DNA of 64,000 nt, taken from NCBI RefSeq assembly GCF_006152115.1, contig NZ_VDFU01000009.1, positions 62,001-126,000 of the forward strand, in the 5' to 3' direction. This document shows, in pieces, positions 35,420 to 44,525 of this stretch. The notes below the pieces were generated by a model. It searched no databases. It saw only the letters and a program-made list of their open reading frames with translations, and was not told the origin of the DNA. Made by a program: the position numbers and the translations under genes. This DNA is from Rubellimicrobium rubrum (lineage in GTDB: Bacteria > Pseudomonadota > Alphaproteobacteria > Rhodobacterales > Rhodobacteraceae). Each line of letters starts with the position of its first letter. Position 1 is the first letter of the stretch.

Positions 35420-36744
35420 GCGGCTTGTGGAGCGAGGTCGGGGGCGTCCTTGGGGCGGCCGCCAAGGCGCTGCCCTGGATAGCCGCCTATGTGGGGCTGA
35501 TCCTGCTGCTGCTCGGGCTGTGGCGTGGGCTCCAGCGGCTGCTCGGGCGCCGGACGCGCGACGCGATGCGGCGCACGGTGGCCTTTGGCGATGCCGGCGC
35601 GGTGCGCTCGAGCGGGGTGGCGTCAGTCCTGTCGATCGCGGCAATTTTTTTGCTGTGGGCGGCGTTCACCGGCTCTGCCCTGGTGCCGTCCTGGCTTCGC
35701 GCGCCGGGACCGTTCCTGGGAAGGGGCGGCTTCACCTATGAAGCCGAGGCCCCGGACGGAACCCGCGACGAGGCGCAGGTGACTGTGGTGGTCCATGCGG
35801 GTGGCGAGGAGCCGGACGCGCCCGCGATCTCGCCCGGTGAGGGCTGGGCCAAGGACGATGCGGCGCTGGTGCAGGCCGCCCGCGCGGTCCTTGTGCAGGC
35901 ACAGGACAACGACGAGGTGACCGGCGACGACGGCGCGCGGGTCGTGGCTGTCAACGGCACGGCGCTTGAGCCGGGCGGGCCGGGGCTCGTCCTGGACTGG
36001 GGCAAGGTGAACCTGACGGCGCGCGGCACGCTCAATGTCGCGCCCGACCCGGGCTGGCGCATGGAGCCCCTGTGGCTGCCACCGCCCGAGGCGGTCGTCC
36101 AGAGACTGTCCGAGATCGCGCGGGGCGGCTACCGCGACGCGTCGCTTTGGGAGCATCTGGGCTATTCGCTGTTCCGCGTTGTCACCGGCTTCCTGCTCGG
36201 GGCTCTGGTCGGCGTGCCGCTGGGCTATGCCATGGGCCTGTCCGGGTGGTTCCGGGGCTGGTTCGACCCGATCGTGGAGTTCATGCGGCCGGTGCCTCCG
36301 TTGGCGCTGATCCCGCTGGTCATCATCTGGGCCGGCATCGGTGAGACCGGAAAGATCGTGCTGCTGTTCCTGGCCTCGCTGTGGATCATGGCCATTGCGG
36401 CGCGGTCGGGCGTGTCGGGGGTGCGGCTCAGCAAGGTCCATGCGGCCTACAGCCTGGGCGCTTCCAAGGCGCAGGTACTGCGGCACGTGATCGTGCCGAA
36501 CTCCCTGCCCGACATCTTCACCGGGGCGCGGGTCGCCATGGGCGTCTGCTGGGGCACCGTGGTCGCGGCCGAGCTGGTCGCGGCGAACCAGGGGGCGGGG
36601 ATGATGATCATGGCCGCGTCCAAGTTTCAGCAGACCGACATCGTCATCCTGGGGATCGTGCTGATCGGGGTGATCGGCTTCGTGATCGACCTGTTCATGC
36701 GCTGGGGCGAACGGGTGCTGGTGCCCTGGAAGGGAAGGGCCTAG
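35416..36744 (+). CDS. tauC: taurine ABC transporter permease with extra N-terminal module
   Basis: A 442-residue permease, much longer than the about 250-280 of E. coli TauC. The usual permease core occupies about 240-442 (SLFRVVTGFLLGALVGVPLGYAMG; EAA-like loop HAAYSLGASKAQVLRHVIVPNSLPDIFTGAR). Before it are two extra membrane helices (about 18-37 and 68-88) and a soluble segment of about 130 residues (90-220), probably periplasmic, rich in acidic residues and beta-prone. Long TauC forms are typical of Roseobacter-type taurine loci as far as I know. Start is a GTG overlapping the tauB stop. The 3' end overlaps the convergent regulator gene by 4 bases. Confidence 0.88.
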   Translation: MSGLWSEVGGVLGAAAKALPWIAAYVGLILLLLGLWRGLQRLLGRRTRDAMRRTVAFGDAGAVRSSGVASVLSIAAIFLLWAAFTGSALVPSWLRAPGPFLGRGGFTYEAEAPDGTRDEAQVTVVVHAGGEEPDAPAISPGEGWAKDDAALVQAARAVLVQAQDNDEVTGDDGARVVAVNGTALEPGGPGLVLDWGKVNLTARGTLNVAPDPGWRMEPLWLPPPEAVVQRLSEIARGGYRDASLWEHLGYSLFRVVTGFLLGALVGVPLGYAMGLSGWFRGWFDPIVEFMRPVPPLALIPLVIIWAGIGETGKIVLLFLASLWIMAIAARSGVSGVRLSKVHAAYSLGASKAQVLRHVIVPNSLPDIFTGARVAMGVCWGTVVAAELVAANQGAGMMIMAASKFQQTDIVILGIVLIGVIGFVIDLFMRWGERVLVPWKGRA

Positions 36745-37685
36745 CCCGTCTGCGCCTGGACGAGGTCGCGCAGCCGCTCCGCCGCGGGCGTGAGGCGCGC
36801 GCCTCGCAGGGTCATCAATCCATAGGCCGGCACCACGAACCCTAGGTCGATGGGCAGCACCACGAGCCCCCCTTCGGGCCCCGAGGCGAAGCGCCGCGAC
36901 ACTGCATCTGCAAGCGGGGCGATGGCGTTGGACTCGCGCAGCATGGCCAAGGTCAGCAGAAAGGATGAGGTCGAGAGCCGTCCCGGAGGCGGGGGCAGGC
37001 CCAGGGCGGCCAGACGCTCCAGAACCGTGCGGCGCAGGAGTGTTCCCGGCTCGGGCAGGACCCAGTCGTAGGCGAGCAGGTCCTCGGGCGTGATCACCGC
37101 CCTGCGGGCGAGCGCATGGCCGGGCCGCACCACCAGGCTCACCGGCTCCTCGCCCATAGCAGTCAGGTCGAACAGGGTAGGCTCGCGGCCTTCGGGCAGG
37201 CGGGCCAGGGCAAAATCCAGACGACCCGCCAGAAGGAGGTCGCCCAGGGGGTCCGACGGCGCCACGACGACGTCGGCGGTCACGTTGGGTAGGGCGACCC
37301 GCGCCGCCCGAAGGGCCGGCAGCACTCGGTCCAGCGCGGGACCGGTCACCGCCCCTAGGCGCACATGGCCGGACAGGCCGCGCCCCATCTCGGACATCTC
37401 GCGTTCCGCGGCCCCCAGTTCGGCCAAGGCGCGGACCGCCCGGCGCGCCAAGATGTCGCCCTCGGGGGTCAGGACGATGCCGCGGCCCGCTCTGGTGTGT
37501 GCGGGCCGGCCGATGATCTCCTCGATCTCCCCCAGGAGGCGCGAGGCCGCGGGCTGGGTGATGCCGACGCGGGCGGCCGCCACGCCGATGGCGCAAGTCT
37601 CTCCCAACGCTGCCATCAGCCTGAGATGGGCAAGCTTGAGGCCACGACGGAACAAAGATCCGTTAGCATTAACAGTCGTTTGCAT
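36741..37685 (-). CDS. gbpR: LysR-family regulator, GbpR-like
   Basis: A 314-residue LysR protein with an N-terminal helix-turn-helix ([41 protein letters not shown]) and an effector-binding domain. The sequence type and place, divergent from a chvE-gguAB set, match GbpR, the regulator of the galactose/arabinose-binding protein gene in Agrobacterium and Azospirillum. It should respond to sugars carried by ChvE or to their oxidation products. No clear ribosome site precedes the ATG at 37685. A palindrome in the shared control region (37711-37722) is a candidate operator. Confidence 0.82.
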   Translation of the reverse strand: MQTTVNANGSLFRRGLKLAHLRLMAALGETCAIGVAAARVGITQPAASRLLGEIEEIIGRPAHTRAGRGIVLTPEGDILARRAVRALAELGAAEREMSEMGRGLSGHVRLGAVTGPALDRVLPALRAARVALPNVTADVVVAPSDPLGDLLLAGRLDFALARLPEGREPTLFDLTAMGEEPVSLVVRPGHALARRAVITPEDLLAYDWVLPEPGTLLRRTVLERLAALGLPPPPGRLSTSSFLLTLAMLRESNAIAPLADAVSRRFASGPEGGLVVLPIDLGFVVPAYGLMTLRGARLTPAAERLRDLVQAQTG

Positions 37686-37710
37686 TCATACCAGTTTTGT
37701 CATGTGGTGT

Positions 37711-37722
37711 CGCAATATTGCG
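37711..37722. promoter_or_regulatory. palindrome in the gbpR-chvE control region
   Basis: CGCAATATTGCG is a perfect 12-bp palindrome, 25 bases before the gbpR start and 116 bases before chvE. Its A/T-rich centre and place between divergent genes suit a LysR-type operator. The classical T-N11-A pattern is not clean, so GbpR binding is an inference. Confidence 0.45.
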
Positions 37723-37838
37723 CTTTGACCTGCCGGGCAAGCCTCGCCATGGTGCCCGGCAGCCAGGGCCCCCGACGAAGGACCCAAGGCGTTTCGCTGC
37801 GTTCGCGCGATGGGGCGCGGCGCACTGGGAGGGAACCA

Positions 37839-38903
37839 ATGAAGATCGTCTCCGCGGCTCTTGCCGCCGCTACCCTTGCCGTGGGGTTCGCTGCCCCCGT
37901 CTTTGCCCAGGACAAGGGCACCATCGGCATCGCGATGCCGACCCAATCCTCAGCCCGCTGGATCTCGGACGGCAACTCCATGGTGGAGCAGTTCGAGGCG
38001 GCTGGCTACGACACCGTTCTTCAGTACGCCGAAGACGACATCCCGACGCAGCTGTCGCAGATCGAGAACATGATCTCGCAGGGCGTCGATGCCCTTGTGG
38101 TCGCGGCCATCGACGGGACTACCCTGTCGTCGGCTCTGGAAAACGCCGCCGCCGCCGAGATCCCGGTCATCGCCTACGACCGCCTGATCCGCGACAGCGC
38201 GAACGTGAGCTACTACGCCACCTTCGACAACTTCCAGGTGGGCGTGCTGCAGGCCAACAGCCTCGTGGCCTGCCTCAACGACCGCTTCGCGGACCAGAAG
38301 CCCTGGAACGTCGAGCTGTTCGGCGGCTCTCCGGACGACAACAACGCCTTCTTCTTCTATGACGGCGCCATGTCGGTCCTCCAGCCGATGATCGACGCCG
38401 GCGATGTCGTCGTTCCGTCGGGCCAGATGGGCATGGACGTGGTCGGCACCCTGCGCTGGGATCCCGCCACCGCGCAGTCTCGCATGGACAACCTCCTGTC
38501 CGCCAACTATGGCGACAAGTCGCTGCATGGCGTGCTGTCCCCCTATGACGGGTTGTCGATCGGCATCCTGTCGTCGGTCAAGGGCGTGGGCTACGGCTCG
38601 GGCGACATGGCGATGCCCTGCGTCACCGGCCAGGACGCCGAGGTTCCCTCGGTCAAATCCATCATCGCGGGCGAGCAGAACTCGACCGTGTTCAAGGACA
38701 CCCGCGAACTCGCTCGCGTGACCGTGGGCATGGTGGACGCCGTCCTGCAAGGCGGCGAGCCCGAGATCAACGACACGGAGACCTACGACAACGGCGTCAA
38801 GGTCGTGCCGTCTTACCTTCTGGTCCCGGTGCCGGTGGACGCTTCGAACTACGAGGAAACCCTCGTGGGCTCGGGCTACTACGCGGCCGAAGACCTGCAG
38901 TGA
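37839..38903 (+). CDS. chvE: ChvE-type multiple sugar-binding periplasmic protein
   Basis: A 354-residue periplasmic protein with signal peptide (about 1-23, ending VFA-Q) and a ribose/galactose-binding fold: [56 protein letters not shown] and [17 protein letters not shown]. ChvE binds arabinose, galactose, glucose and xylose for import; in Agrobacterium it also feeds the VirA sensor. The ATG has a strong GGGAGGGAA ribosome site. A large hairpin separates it from gguA. Confidence 0.92.
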   Translation: MKIVSAALAAATLAVGFAAPVFAQDKGTIGIAMPTQSSARWISDGNSMVEQFEAAGYDTVLQYAEDDIPTQLSQIENMISQGVDALVVAAIDGTTLSSALENAAAAEIPVIAYDRLIRDSANVSYYATFDNFQVGVLQANSLVACLNDRFADQKPWNVELFGGSPDDNNAFFFYDGAMSVLQPMIDAGDVVVPSGQMGMDVVGTLRWDPATAQSRMDNLLSANYGDKSLHGVLSPYDGLSIGILSSVKGVGYGSGDMAMPCVTGQDAEVPSVKSIIAGEQNSTVFKDTRELARVTVGMVDAVLQGGEPEINDTETYDNGVKVVPSYLLVPVPVDASNYEETLVGSGYYAAEDLQ

Positions 38904-38915
38904 TCTGAACCATCC

Positions 38916-38945
38916 GGGGGCGCCTGCGGGTCCGCGGGCGCCCCC
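38916..38945 (+). terminator. stable hairpin between chvE and gguA
   Basis: Outer arms GGGGGCGCC/GGCGCCCCC (9 bp) enclose a further GCGG/CCGC pairing, making a nearly continuous GC stem. It starts 13 bases after the chvE stop; the run after it is only mildly T-rich (ATTCTCTTTC). It probably acts as a leaky terminator or 3' RNA shield, keeping binding-protein mRNA in excess over the membrane components. Confidence 0.6.
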
Positions 38946-38972
38946 ATTCTCTTTCGCGAAAGGACGCGAGCC

Positions 38973-40535
38973 ATGACCGTCCTCCTCGAGATGCAGGGCA
39001 TCTCCAAGACATTTCCGGGCGTGCGCGCCCTCGACAACGTGACGGTCCAGGTCCGCGAAGGCGAGATCCACGCCATCTGCGGCGAGAACGGCGCGGGCAA
39101 GTCCACGCTGATGAAGGTGTTGTCGGGCGTCTATCCCCACGGGTCCTACGAAGGGACGATCCTGTTCGCCGGACAGGAGGCGCGCTTCCGCGGCATCCAC
39201 GACAGCGAAGCCGCGGGCATCGTCATCATCCACCAGGAGCTGGCCCTGGTGCCGCTCCTCAGCATCGCCGAGAACATCTTCCTGGGGAACGAGCGGGCCA
39301 AGGGGGGCGTCATCGACTGGCGCGAGACCTACCGCCGGACCGAGGCGCTGCTGGCCAAGGTCGGCCTGACCGAAGCCCCCACCAAACCCGTGGGCGACCT
39401 GGGCGTGGGTAAGCAGCAGCTCGTGGAGATCGCCAAGGCGCTGTCCAAGAACGTGCGCCTTCTGATCCTCGACGAGCCCACGGCGGCGCTTCAGGAGAAC
39501 GACAGCCAGAAGCTTCTGAACCTCCTCTTGGAGCTCAAGGCGCAGGGCGTCACCTCCATCATCATCTCGCACAAGCTCAACGAGGTGCGGCGTGTGGCGG
39601 ACCGGGTGACGGTGATCCGCGACGGCTCGACCGTGTCCACCCTCGACGCCCATGCAGGGCAAGTCTCCGAGGAGCGGATCATCCGCGACATGGTGGGCCG
39701 CGACTTGGCGCACCGCTATCCCGAGCGGGTCCGCAACCCGCGCGAGGTGCTCATGGAGGTGTCCGGTTGGTCCGCCAAGCACCCCGAGCACATGGACCGC
39801 GACTTCATCCGCAACATCGGCTTCAACGTCCGCAAGGGCGAGATCGTCGGCATCGCCGGGCTCATGGGATCGGGGCGGACCGAGTTCGCCATGTCGCTCT
39901 TTGGCCGGAGCTGGGGCAAGGACATCCGGGGCCGGGTCCGTCTTGGCGGGCAGGAGGCGGATGTCTCGACCGTGCCCAAGGCCATCGAGGCGGGGCTTGC
40001 CTATGTGACCGAGGACCGCAAGGCCCTGGGTCTCATCCTCGAGGAGCCCATCGTCACCAACATCAGCCTGGCCAATCTGGCCGGCGTGTCGAAGGGCGGC
40101 GTTCTCAACGACGCGACCGAGCAGAAGGTTGCCACGCGCTACAAGGCGGCGATGAACATCCGCACGCCGAACGTCTTCCAAAAGGTGATGAACCTGTCGG
40201 GGGGCAACCAGCAGAAGGTGCTGCTGTCCAAGCTGCTCTTCACCGAGCCCCAAGTTCTCATCCTCGATGAGCCCACGCGCGGCATCGACGTGGGGGCCAA
40301 GTTCGAGATCTACGGCATCATGAACAAGCTCGCCGACGAGGGGAGGGGGGTCGTGATGATCTCCTCCGAAATGCCCGAGCTTCTGGGCATGTGCGACCGC
40401 ATCTACGTCATGGCCGAAGGCGCCTTCGTAGGGGAACTGACGGCCGCCGAGGCGAGCCAGGAAAAAATCATGTCGCTCATCGTGCGCGAGCACGAGGTGC
40501 TGGAACATAGCGAGATGGAGGCCGCGCATGGCTGA
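38973..40535 (+). CDS. gguA: sugar ABC transporter ATP-binding protein GguA (two ABC domains)
   Basis: A 520-residue CUT2-class ATPase with tandem ABC domains. Domain 1 has Walker [15 protein letters not shown] (about 34-47), signature-region [15 protein letters not shown] and Walker [12 protein letters not shown]. Domain 2 has the degenerate P-loop [16 protein letters not shown] usual for this class, [15 protein letters not shown] and [12 protein letters not shown]. It drives uptake of sugars delivered by ChvE through GguB. It overlaps gguB by 8 bases. Confidence 0.95.
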   Translation: MTVLLEMQGISKTFPGVRALDNVTVQVREGEIHAICGENGAGKSTLMKVLSGVYPHGSYEGTILFAGQEARFRGIHDSEAAGIVIIHQELALVPLLSIAENIFLGNERAKGGVIDWRETYRRTEALLAKVGLTEAPTKPVGDLGVGKQQLVEIAKALSKNVRLLILDEPTAALQENDSQKLLNLLLELKAQGVTSIIISHKLNEVRRVADRVTVIRDGSTVSTLDAHAGQVSEERIIRDMVGRDLAHRYPERVRNPREVLMEVSGWSAKHPEHMDRDFIRNIGFNVRKGEIVGIAGLMGSGRTEFAMSLFGRSWGKDIRGRVRLGGQEADVSTVPKAIEAGLAYVTEDRKALGLILEEPIVTNISLANLAGVSKGGVLNDATEQKVATRYKAAMNIRTPNVFQKVMNLSGGNQQKVLLSKLLFTEPQVLILDEPTRGIDVGAKFEIYGIMNKLADEGRGVVMISSEMPELLGMCDRIYVMAEGAFVGELTAAEASQEKIMSLIVREHEVLEHSEMEAAHG

Positions 40536-41781
40536 CGTGGACAACGCCCGGCTAGGGCCGGGAGAGCGCGGGGTCGGCGGCCTCCGCGAGGGCGAGGGGC
40601 TGAGCGCCAACGGCCGGAGCGGGGCTGCCTACCTCAAGGACAACCTGCGCGAATACGGGATGCTTCTGGCACTTCTCGCCATCGTGACCTTCTTCGTGGT
40701 TCTGGTGCGGGTGCAGATCGGGGTCGACTTCCTCAATCCGCAGAACATCACCAACCTGTTCCTGCAGAACAGCTACGTCATCATCATGGCGCTGGGGATG
40801 CTGCTCGTCATCGTGGCGGGGCACATCGACCTGAGCGTGGGATCGGTCGCGGCCTTTACCGGGGCAGTCTCGGCGGTGCTGACCGTCAACATGGACTGGC
40901 CCATCTATGCCGTGATCCCGGCCAGCCTCGTGGTCGGCGGCCTGATCGGTGCGGCCCAGGGCTACTGGATCGCCTACTGGCGCATTCCGTCCTTCATCGT
41001 GACCCTGGCGGGGATGCTGGTGTTCCGCGGCCTGACGCTCTGGCTGCTGGGCGGACAGAACATCGGGCCCTTCCCGCCTGCATTCCAGGCCCTGTCCACC
41101 GGCTTCGTGCCCGACATCTTCGGACCGGATCGTCCGAACTACCTGGCGCTGGTCGTCGCCGTCGTTGCGGCGCTGGCCATCCTGATCCTGGGGATTCGGT
41201 CGCGGGCCCGCAACATCGCCCATGGCATGGACGCCGAGCCGTCAGGAATCTTCTGGATCCGCAACATCATCATGGCGGCGGCCCTGGTCTTTGTCGGCTG
41301 GAAGCTCGCGGGGTTCCGCGGCATCCCGAACGTCGCCGTGTCCATGGCGGTGCTGACGATCCTTTACGCCTTCCTCGCGGAGTCCACGACGCTGGGCCGC
41401 CGCATCTATGCCATCGGCGGGAACCTCAAGGCCGCGCGGCTGTCGGGGATCAATGCGGACCGGCTGACCTTCTTCACCTTCGTCAACATGGGCGTGCTGG
41501 CCGGCTTGGCCGGGATGATCGTGACGGCGCGCCTGAACTCGGCCACGCCCAAGGCGGGGACCGGCTTCGAACTCGACGTGATCGCCGCCGTGTTCATCGG
41601 GGGCGCATCCTCCACCGGCGGCTCGGGCCGCATCGTGGGGGCCATCATCGGTGCCTTCATCATGGGCGTGATGAATAACGGCATGTCGATCCTGGGGATC
41701 GGCATCGACTACCAGCAGGTCATCAAGGGGCTCGTGCTCCTCGCGGCGGTGATCTTCGACGTCTACAACAAGAACAAGTGA
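40528..41781 (+). CDS. gguB: sugar ABC transporter permease GguB
   Basis: A 417-residue CUT2 permease with about ten membrane helices after a 35-residue cytoplasmic leader. Typical segments are [47 protein letters not shown] and the C-terminal [26 protein letters not shown]. It forms the channel for the ChvE-GguA system. It overlaps gguA by 8 bases and is followed by gguC after 4 bases. Confidence 0.94.
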   Translation: MADVDNARLGPGERGVGGLREGEGLSANGRSGAAYLKDNLREYGMLLALLAIVTFFVVLVRVQIGVDFLNPQNITNLFLQNSYVIIMALGMLLVIVAGHIDLSVGSVAAFTGAVSAVLTVNMDWPIYAVIPASLVVGGLIGAAQGYWIAYWRIPSFIVTLAGMLVFRGLTLWLLGGQNIGPFPPAFQALSTGFVPDIFGPDRPNYLALVVAVVAALAILILGIRSRARNIAHGMDAEPSGIFWIRNIIMAAALVFVGWKLAGFRGIPNVAVSMAVLTILYAFLAESTTLGRRIYAIGGNLKAARLSGINADRLTFFTFVNMGVLAGLAGMIVTARLNSATPKAGTGFELDVIAAVFIGGASSTGGSGRIVGAIIGAFIMGVMNNGMSILGIGIDYQQVIKGLVLLAAVIFDVYNKNK

Positions 41782-41785
41782 GGAC

Positions 41786-42772
41786 ATGATGCTTCTGTCG
41801 CAGATCCATCGGCCCGAGGGAGGGGTCGGAGTGGTCGCGCGTGACGGCTCCGAGGCCGCGCTCGTCAAGGATGCCACCTCGGTCCGTGACCTGGCCTTGG
41901 AGGCGCTGGCCTCCGGCCGGTCGCTGGCCGAGACCGTTGCGGCCCACGGCCTGGGCGAGGCCGTGGACCTGGTCGCCATGGCCGAGGAGCGGCGCCTGCT
42001 GGCCCCCATCCATCACCCGGACCCCGCGCACCTGCATCTGACCGGGACGGGCCTGACCCATCTGGGCAGCGCCTCGACCCGCAGTGCCATGCATGCCAAG
42101 GCGAACGCGGACGACGCCACCGACTCCATGAAGATGTTCCGCATGGGTCTGGAGGACGGCAAGCCTGCGGCGCTTCCGGGCGTTCAGCCCGAGTGGTTCT
42201 ACAAGGGCAACGGCATTCACGTCGTGTCCCCCGGAGCGCCGCTTGTTTCGCCGGCCTTCGCGCTCGACGGTGGAGAGGAGCCCGAGATCGCGGGCATCTA
42301 CGTCGTGGGTGAGGATGGCCTGCCCGCCCGCGTGGGCTGGGCCCTGGCCAACGAGTTCTCGGACCACGTGACCGAGCGGATCAACTACCTTTACCTCGCG
42401 CATTCCAAGCTGCGGCCTGCGTCCTTCGGGCCCGAGATCCTCGTGGGCGATCTGCCTGCCGACATCCGGGGCGCCAGCCGCATCAAGCGGGGCGGGCAGG
42501 TGGTCTGGGAGAAGCCGTTCCTGTCGGGCGAGGCCAATATGAGCCACAGCTTCGCCAACCTGGAGCATCACCACTTCAAGTATCCGCTGTTCTGCCAGCC
42601 GGGCGACGTGCACGTGCACATGTTCGGGACCGCAACGTTGTCCTTCGCCGATGGGATCAAGCCCGAGGCGGGCGACGTTTTCGAGATCGAGGCCCCGGCG
42701 TTCGGGCTGCCGCTGCGCAACCCGCTTGCTGTCGACGCCGACCGGGGCGTCGCCACTGTCCGTCAGCTCTAG
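41786..42772 (+). CDS. gguC: GguC/AraD1-family protein (fumarylacetoacetate hydrolase superfamily)
   Basis: A 328-residue protein of the GguC/AraD1 group. Signature stretches include LTGTGLTHLGSASTRSAMH, QPEWFYKGNGIHVVSPGAPL, EPEIAGIYVVGEDG and the metal-site-like EFSDHVTERINYLYLAHSKLR. GguC was named from the Agrobacterium ggu operon; AraD1 members in rhizobia take part in L-arabinose catabolism, probably acting on 2-keto-3-deoxy-L-arabonate. The following dehydratase would make just that substrate. Reaction is inferred from family and context. Confidence 0.85.
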   Translation: MMLLSQIHRPEGGVGVVARDGSEAALVKDATSVRDLALEALASGRSLAETVAAHGLGEAVDLVAMAEERRLLAPIHHPDPAHLHLTGTGLTHLGSASTRSAMHAKANADDATDSMKMFRMGLEDGKPAALPGVQPEWFYKGNGIHVVSPGAPLVSPAFALDGGEEPEIAGIYVVGEDGLPARVGWALANEFSDHVTERINYLYLAHSKLRPASFGPEILVGDLPADIRGASRIKRGGQVVWEKPFLSGEANMSHSFANLEHHHFKYPLFCQPGDVHVHMFGTATLSFADGIKPEAGDVFEIEAPAFGLPLRNPLAVDADRGVATVRQL

Positions 42773-42782
42773 AGGTTTCCCC

Positions 42783-44525
42783 ATGGCGTTCACGCCCGCA
42801 CCCTGGCCCCGCAAGCTCCGTTCGCAGGAATGGTGGGGCGGCACGAGCCGTGACAACATCTACCACCGCGGCTGGATGAAGAACCAAGGCTACCCGCACG
42901 ACATGTTCGACGGGCGGCCGGTGATCGGGATCCTGAACACCTGGTCCGAGCTCAACCCCTGCAACGCGCACCTCGATATCCTGGCGCAGAAGGTCAAGAA
43001 CGGCATCTACGAAGCTGGCGGCTTTCCCGTCGAGGTGCCCGTCTTCTCCGTGTCGGAGTCGACCTTCCGCCCTACCGCGATGATGTTCCGCAACCTCGCG
43101 GCGATGGCCGTGGAGGAAACGATCCGGGGCCAGCCGATCGACGGCTGCGTGCTGCTGGTGGGCTGCGACAAGACCACGCCGTCGCTGCTGATGGGCGCGG
43201 CCTCCTGCGACATTCCCTCGATCGTCGTGACGGGCGGGCCGATGCTGAACGGCCACTTCCGGGGCGAGCGGGTGGGCTCGGGCACGCACCTCTGGAAGTT
43301 CTCGGAGATGGTGAAGGCCGGGCAGATGACCCAGGAGGAGTTCCTGGAAGCCGAGGCGGGCATGAGCCGCTCGGCAGGTTCGTGCAACACGATGGGGACG
43401 GCCTCCACGATGGCCTCCATGGCCGAGGCATTGGGCATGGCCTTGTCGGGCAATGCGGCGATCCCGGCGGTGGACTCGCGGCGGCGGACGATGGCGCAGC
43501 TGTCGGGGCGTCGGATCGTTCAGATGGTCAAGGACGACCTCAAACCCTCGGACATCCTGACCAAGCAGGCCTTCGAGAACGCGATTCGCACCAACGCAGC
43601 CATCGGGGGCTCAACCAACGCGGTGATCCACCTCCTCGCCATCGCGGGGCGGGTGGGGATCGACCTCACGCTCGACGATTGGGACCGCTGCGGGCGGGAT
43701 GTGCCGACCATCGTGAACCTGATGCCCTCGGGCCAGTACCTGATGGAGGAGTTCTTCTACGCGGGCGGCCTGCCGGTCGTCATCAAGCGGCTGGGCGAGA
43801 TGGGGGTCCTGCACAACGACGCCCTGACCGTCTCGGGCGAAACGGCGTGGGAGCAGGTCAAGGACGTCCAGAACCACAACGACGAGGTGATCCTGCCCAA
43901 GGAGCGGGCGCTGACCCAGTCGGGCGGGATCGTGGTGGTCAAGGGCAACCTTGCCCCGAACGGCGCGGTGCTGAAGCCGTCCGCGGCCACCCCCGCGCTG
44001 ATGACGCACCGGGGCCGGGCGGTCGTGTTCGAGGATATCGACGACTACAAGGCCAAGATCAACGACGAGGCTCTCGACATCGACGAGACCTGCGTGATGG
44101 TCCTCAAGAACTGCGGGCCCAAGGGCTATCCGGGCATGGCCGAAGTCGGCAACATGGGCCTGCCGCCCAAGGTTCTGCGCAAGGGCATCACCGACATGGT
44201 CCGTATCTCGGACGCGCGGATGTCGGGGACGGCCTATGGGACGGTGGTGCTGCACACCTCGCCCGAAGCCGCGGCGGGTGGACCCCTGGCCATCGTGCGG
44301 GACGGTGACATGATCGAGCTGGACGTGCCCAACCGTCGCCTGCACCTCGACCTGCCGGCCGAGGAGATCGCGCGTAGGTTGCAGGACTGGGTGCCGCAGG
44401 CGACCGCGCCGGAGGGGGGCTATGCCATGCTTCACCACCTGCATGTGGGCGGTGCGGACACCGGGGCCGACCTTGACTTCCTCAAGGGCTGCCGCGGCGC
44501 CCCCGTGGGCAAGGACTCTCACTGA
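42783..44525 (+). CDS. sugar-acid dehydratase, probable L-arabinonate dehydratase (IlvD/Edd family)
   Basis: A 580-residue member of the IlvD/EDD family. Three cluster-region cysteines are in LNTWSELNPCN, VGCDKTTPSLLMG and SAGSCNTMGTASTMA; the N-terminus RSQEWWGGTSRDNIYHRGWMKNQGYP is typical of the pentonate dehydratase branch. It would convert L-arabinonate (or a related aldonate such as D-fuconate or D-galactonate) to the 2-keto-3-deoxy acid. It lies between gguC and the sugar dehydrogenase and overlaps the latter by one base. Called araC in Azospirillum; I avoid that symbol because of the regulator of the same name. Confidence 0.88.
   Translation: MAFTPAPWPRKLRSQEWWGGTSRDNIYHRGWMKNQGYPHDMFDGRPVIGILNTWSELNPCNAHLDILAQKVKNGIYEAGGFPVEVPVFSVSESTFRPTAMMFRNLAAMAVEETIRGQPIDGCVLLVGCDKTTPSLLMGAASCDIPSIVVTGGPMLNGHFRGERVGSGTHLWKFSEMVKAGQMTQEEFLEAEAGMSRSAGSCNTMGTASTMASMAEALGMALSGNAAIPAVDSRRRTMAQLSGRRIVQMVKDDLKPSDILTKQAFENAIRTNAAIGGSTNAVIHLLAIAGRVGIDLTLDDWDRCGRDVPTIVNLMPSGQYLMEEFFYAGGLPVVIKRLGEMGVLHNDALTVSGETAWEQVKDVQNHNDEVILPKERALTQSGGIVVVKGNLAPNGAVLKPSAATPALMTHRGRAVVFEDIDDYKAKINDEALDIDETCVMVLKNCGPKGYPGMAEVGNMGLPPKVLRKGITDMVRISDARMSGTAYGTVVLHTSPEAAAGGPLAIVRDGDMIELDVPNRRLHLDLPAEEIARRLQDWVPQATAPEGGYAMLHHLHVGGADTGADLDFLKGCRGAPVGKDSH

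Noticed and set aside
37686-37838. A sigma-70 promoter for chvE near TTGACC
   Set aside because: A TTGACC is present in the gap (about 37725-37730), but no acceptable -10 box is found 16-18 bases downstream, so I do not call it.
37950-40610. An 886-codon open frame on the minus strand
   Set aside because: Antisense to chvE and gguA; His- and Gly-rich without recognisable domain.
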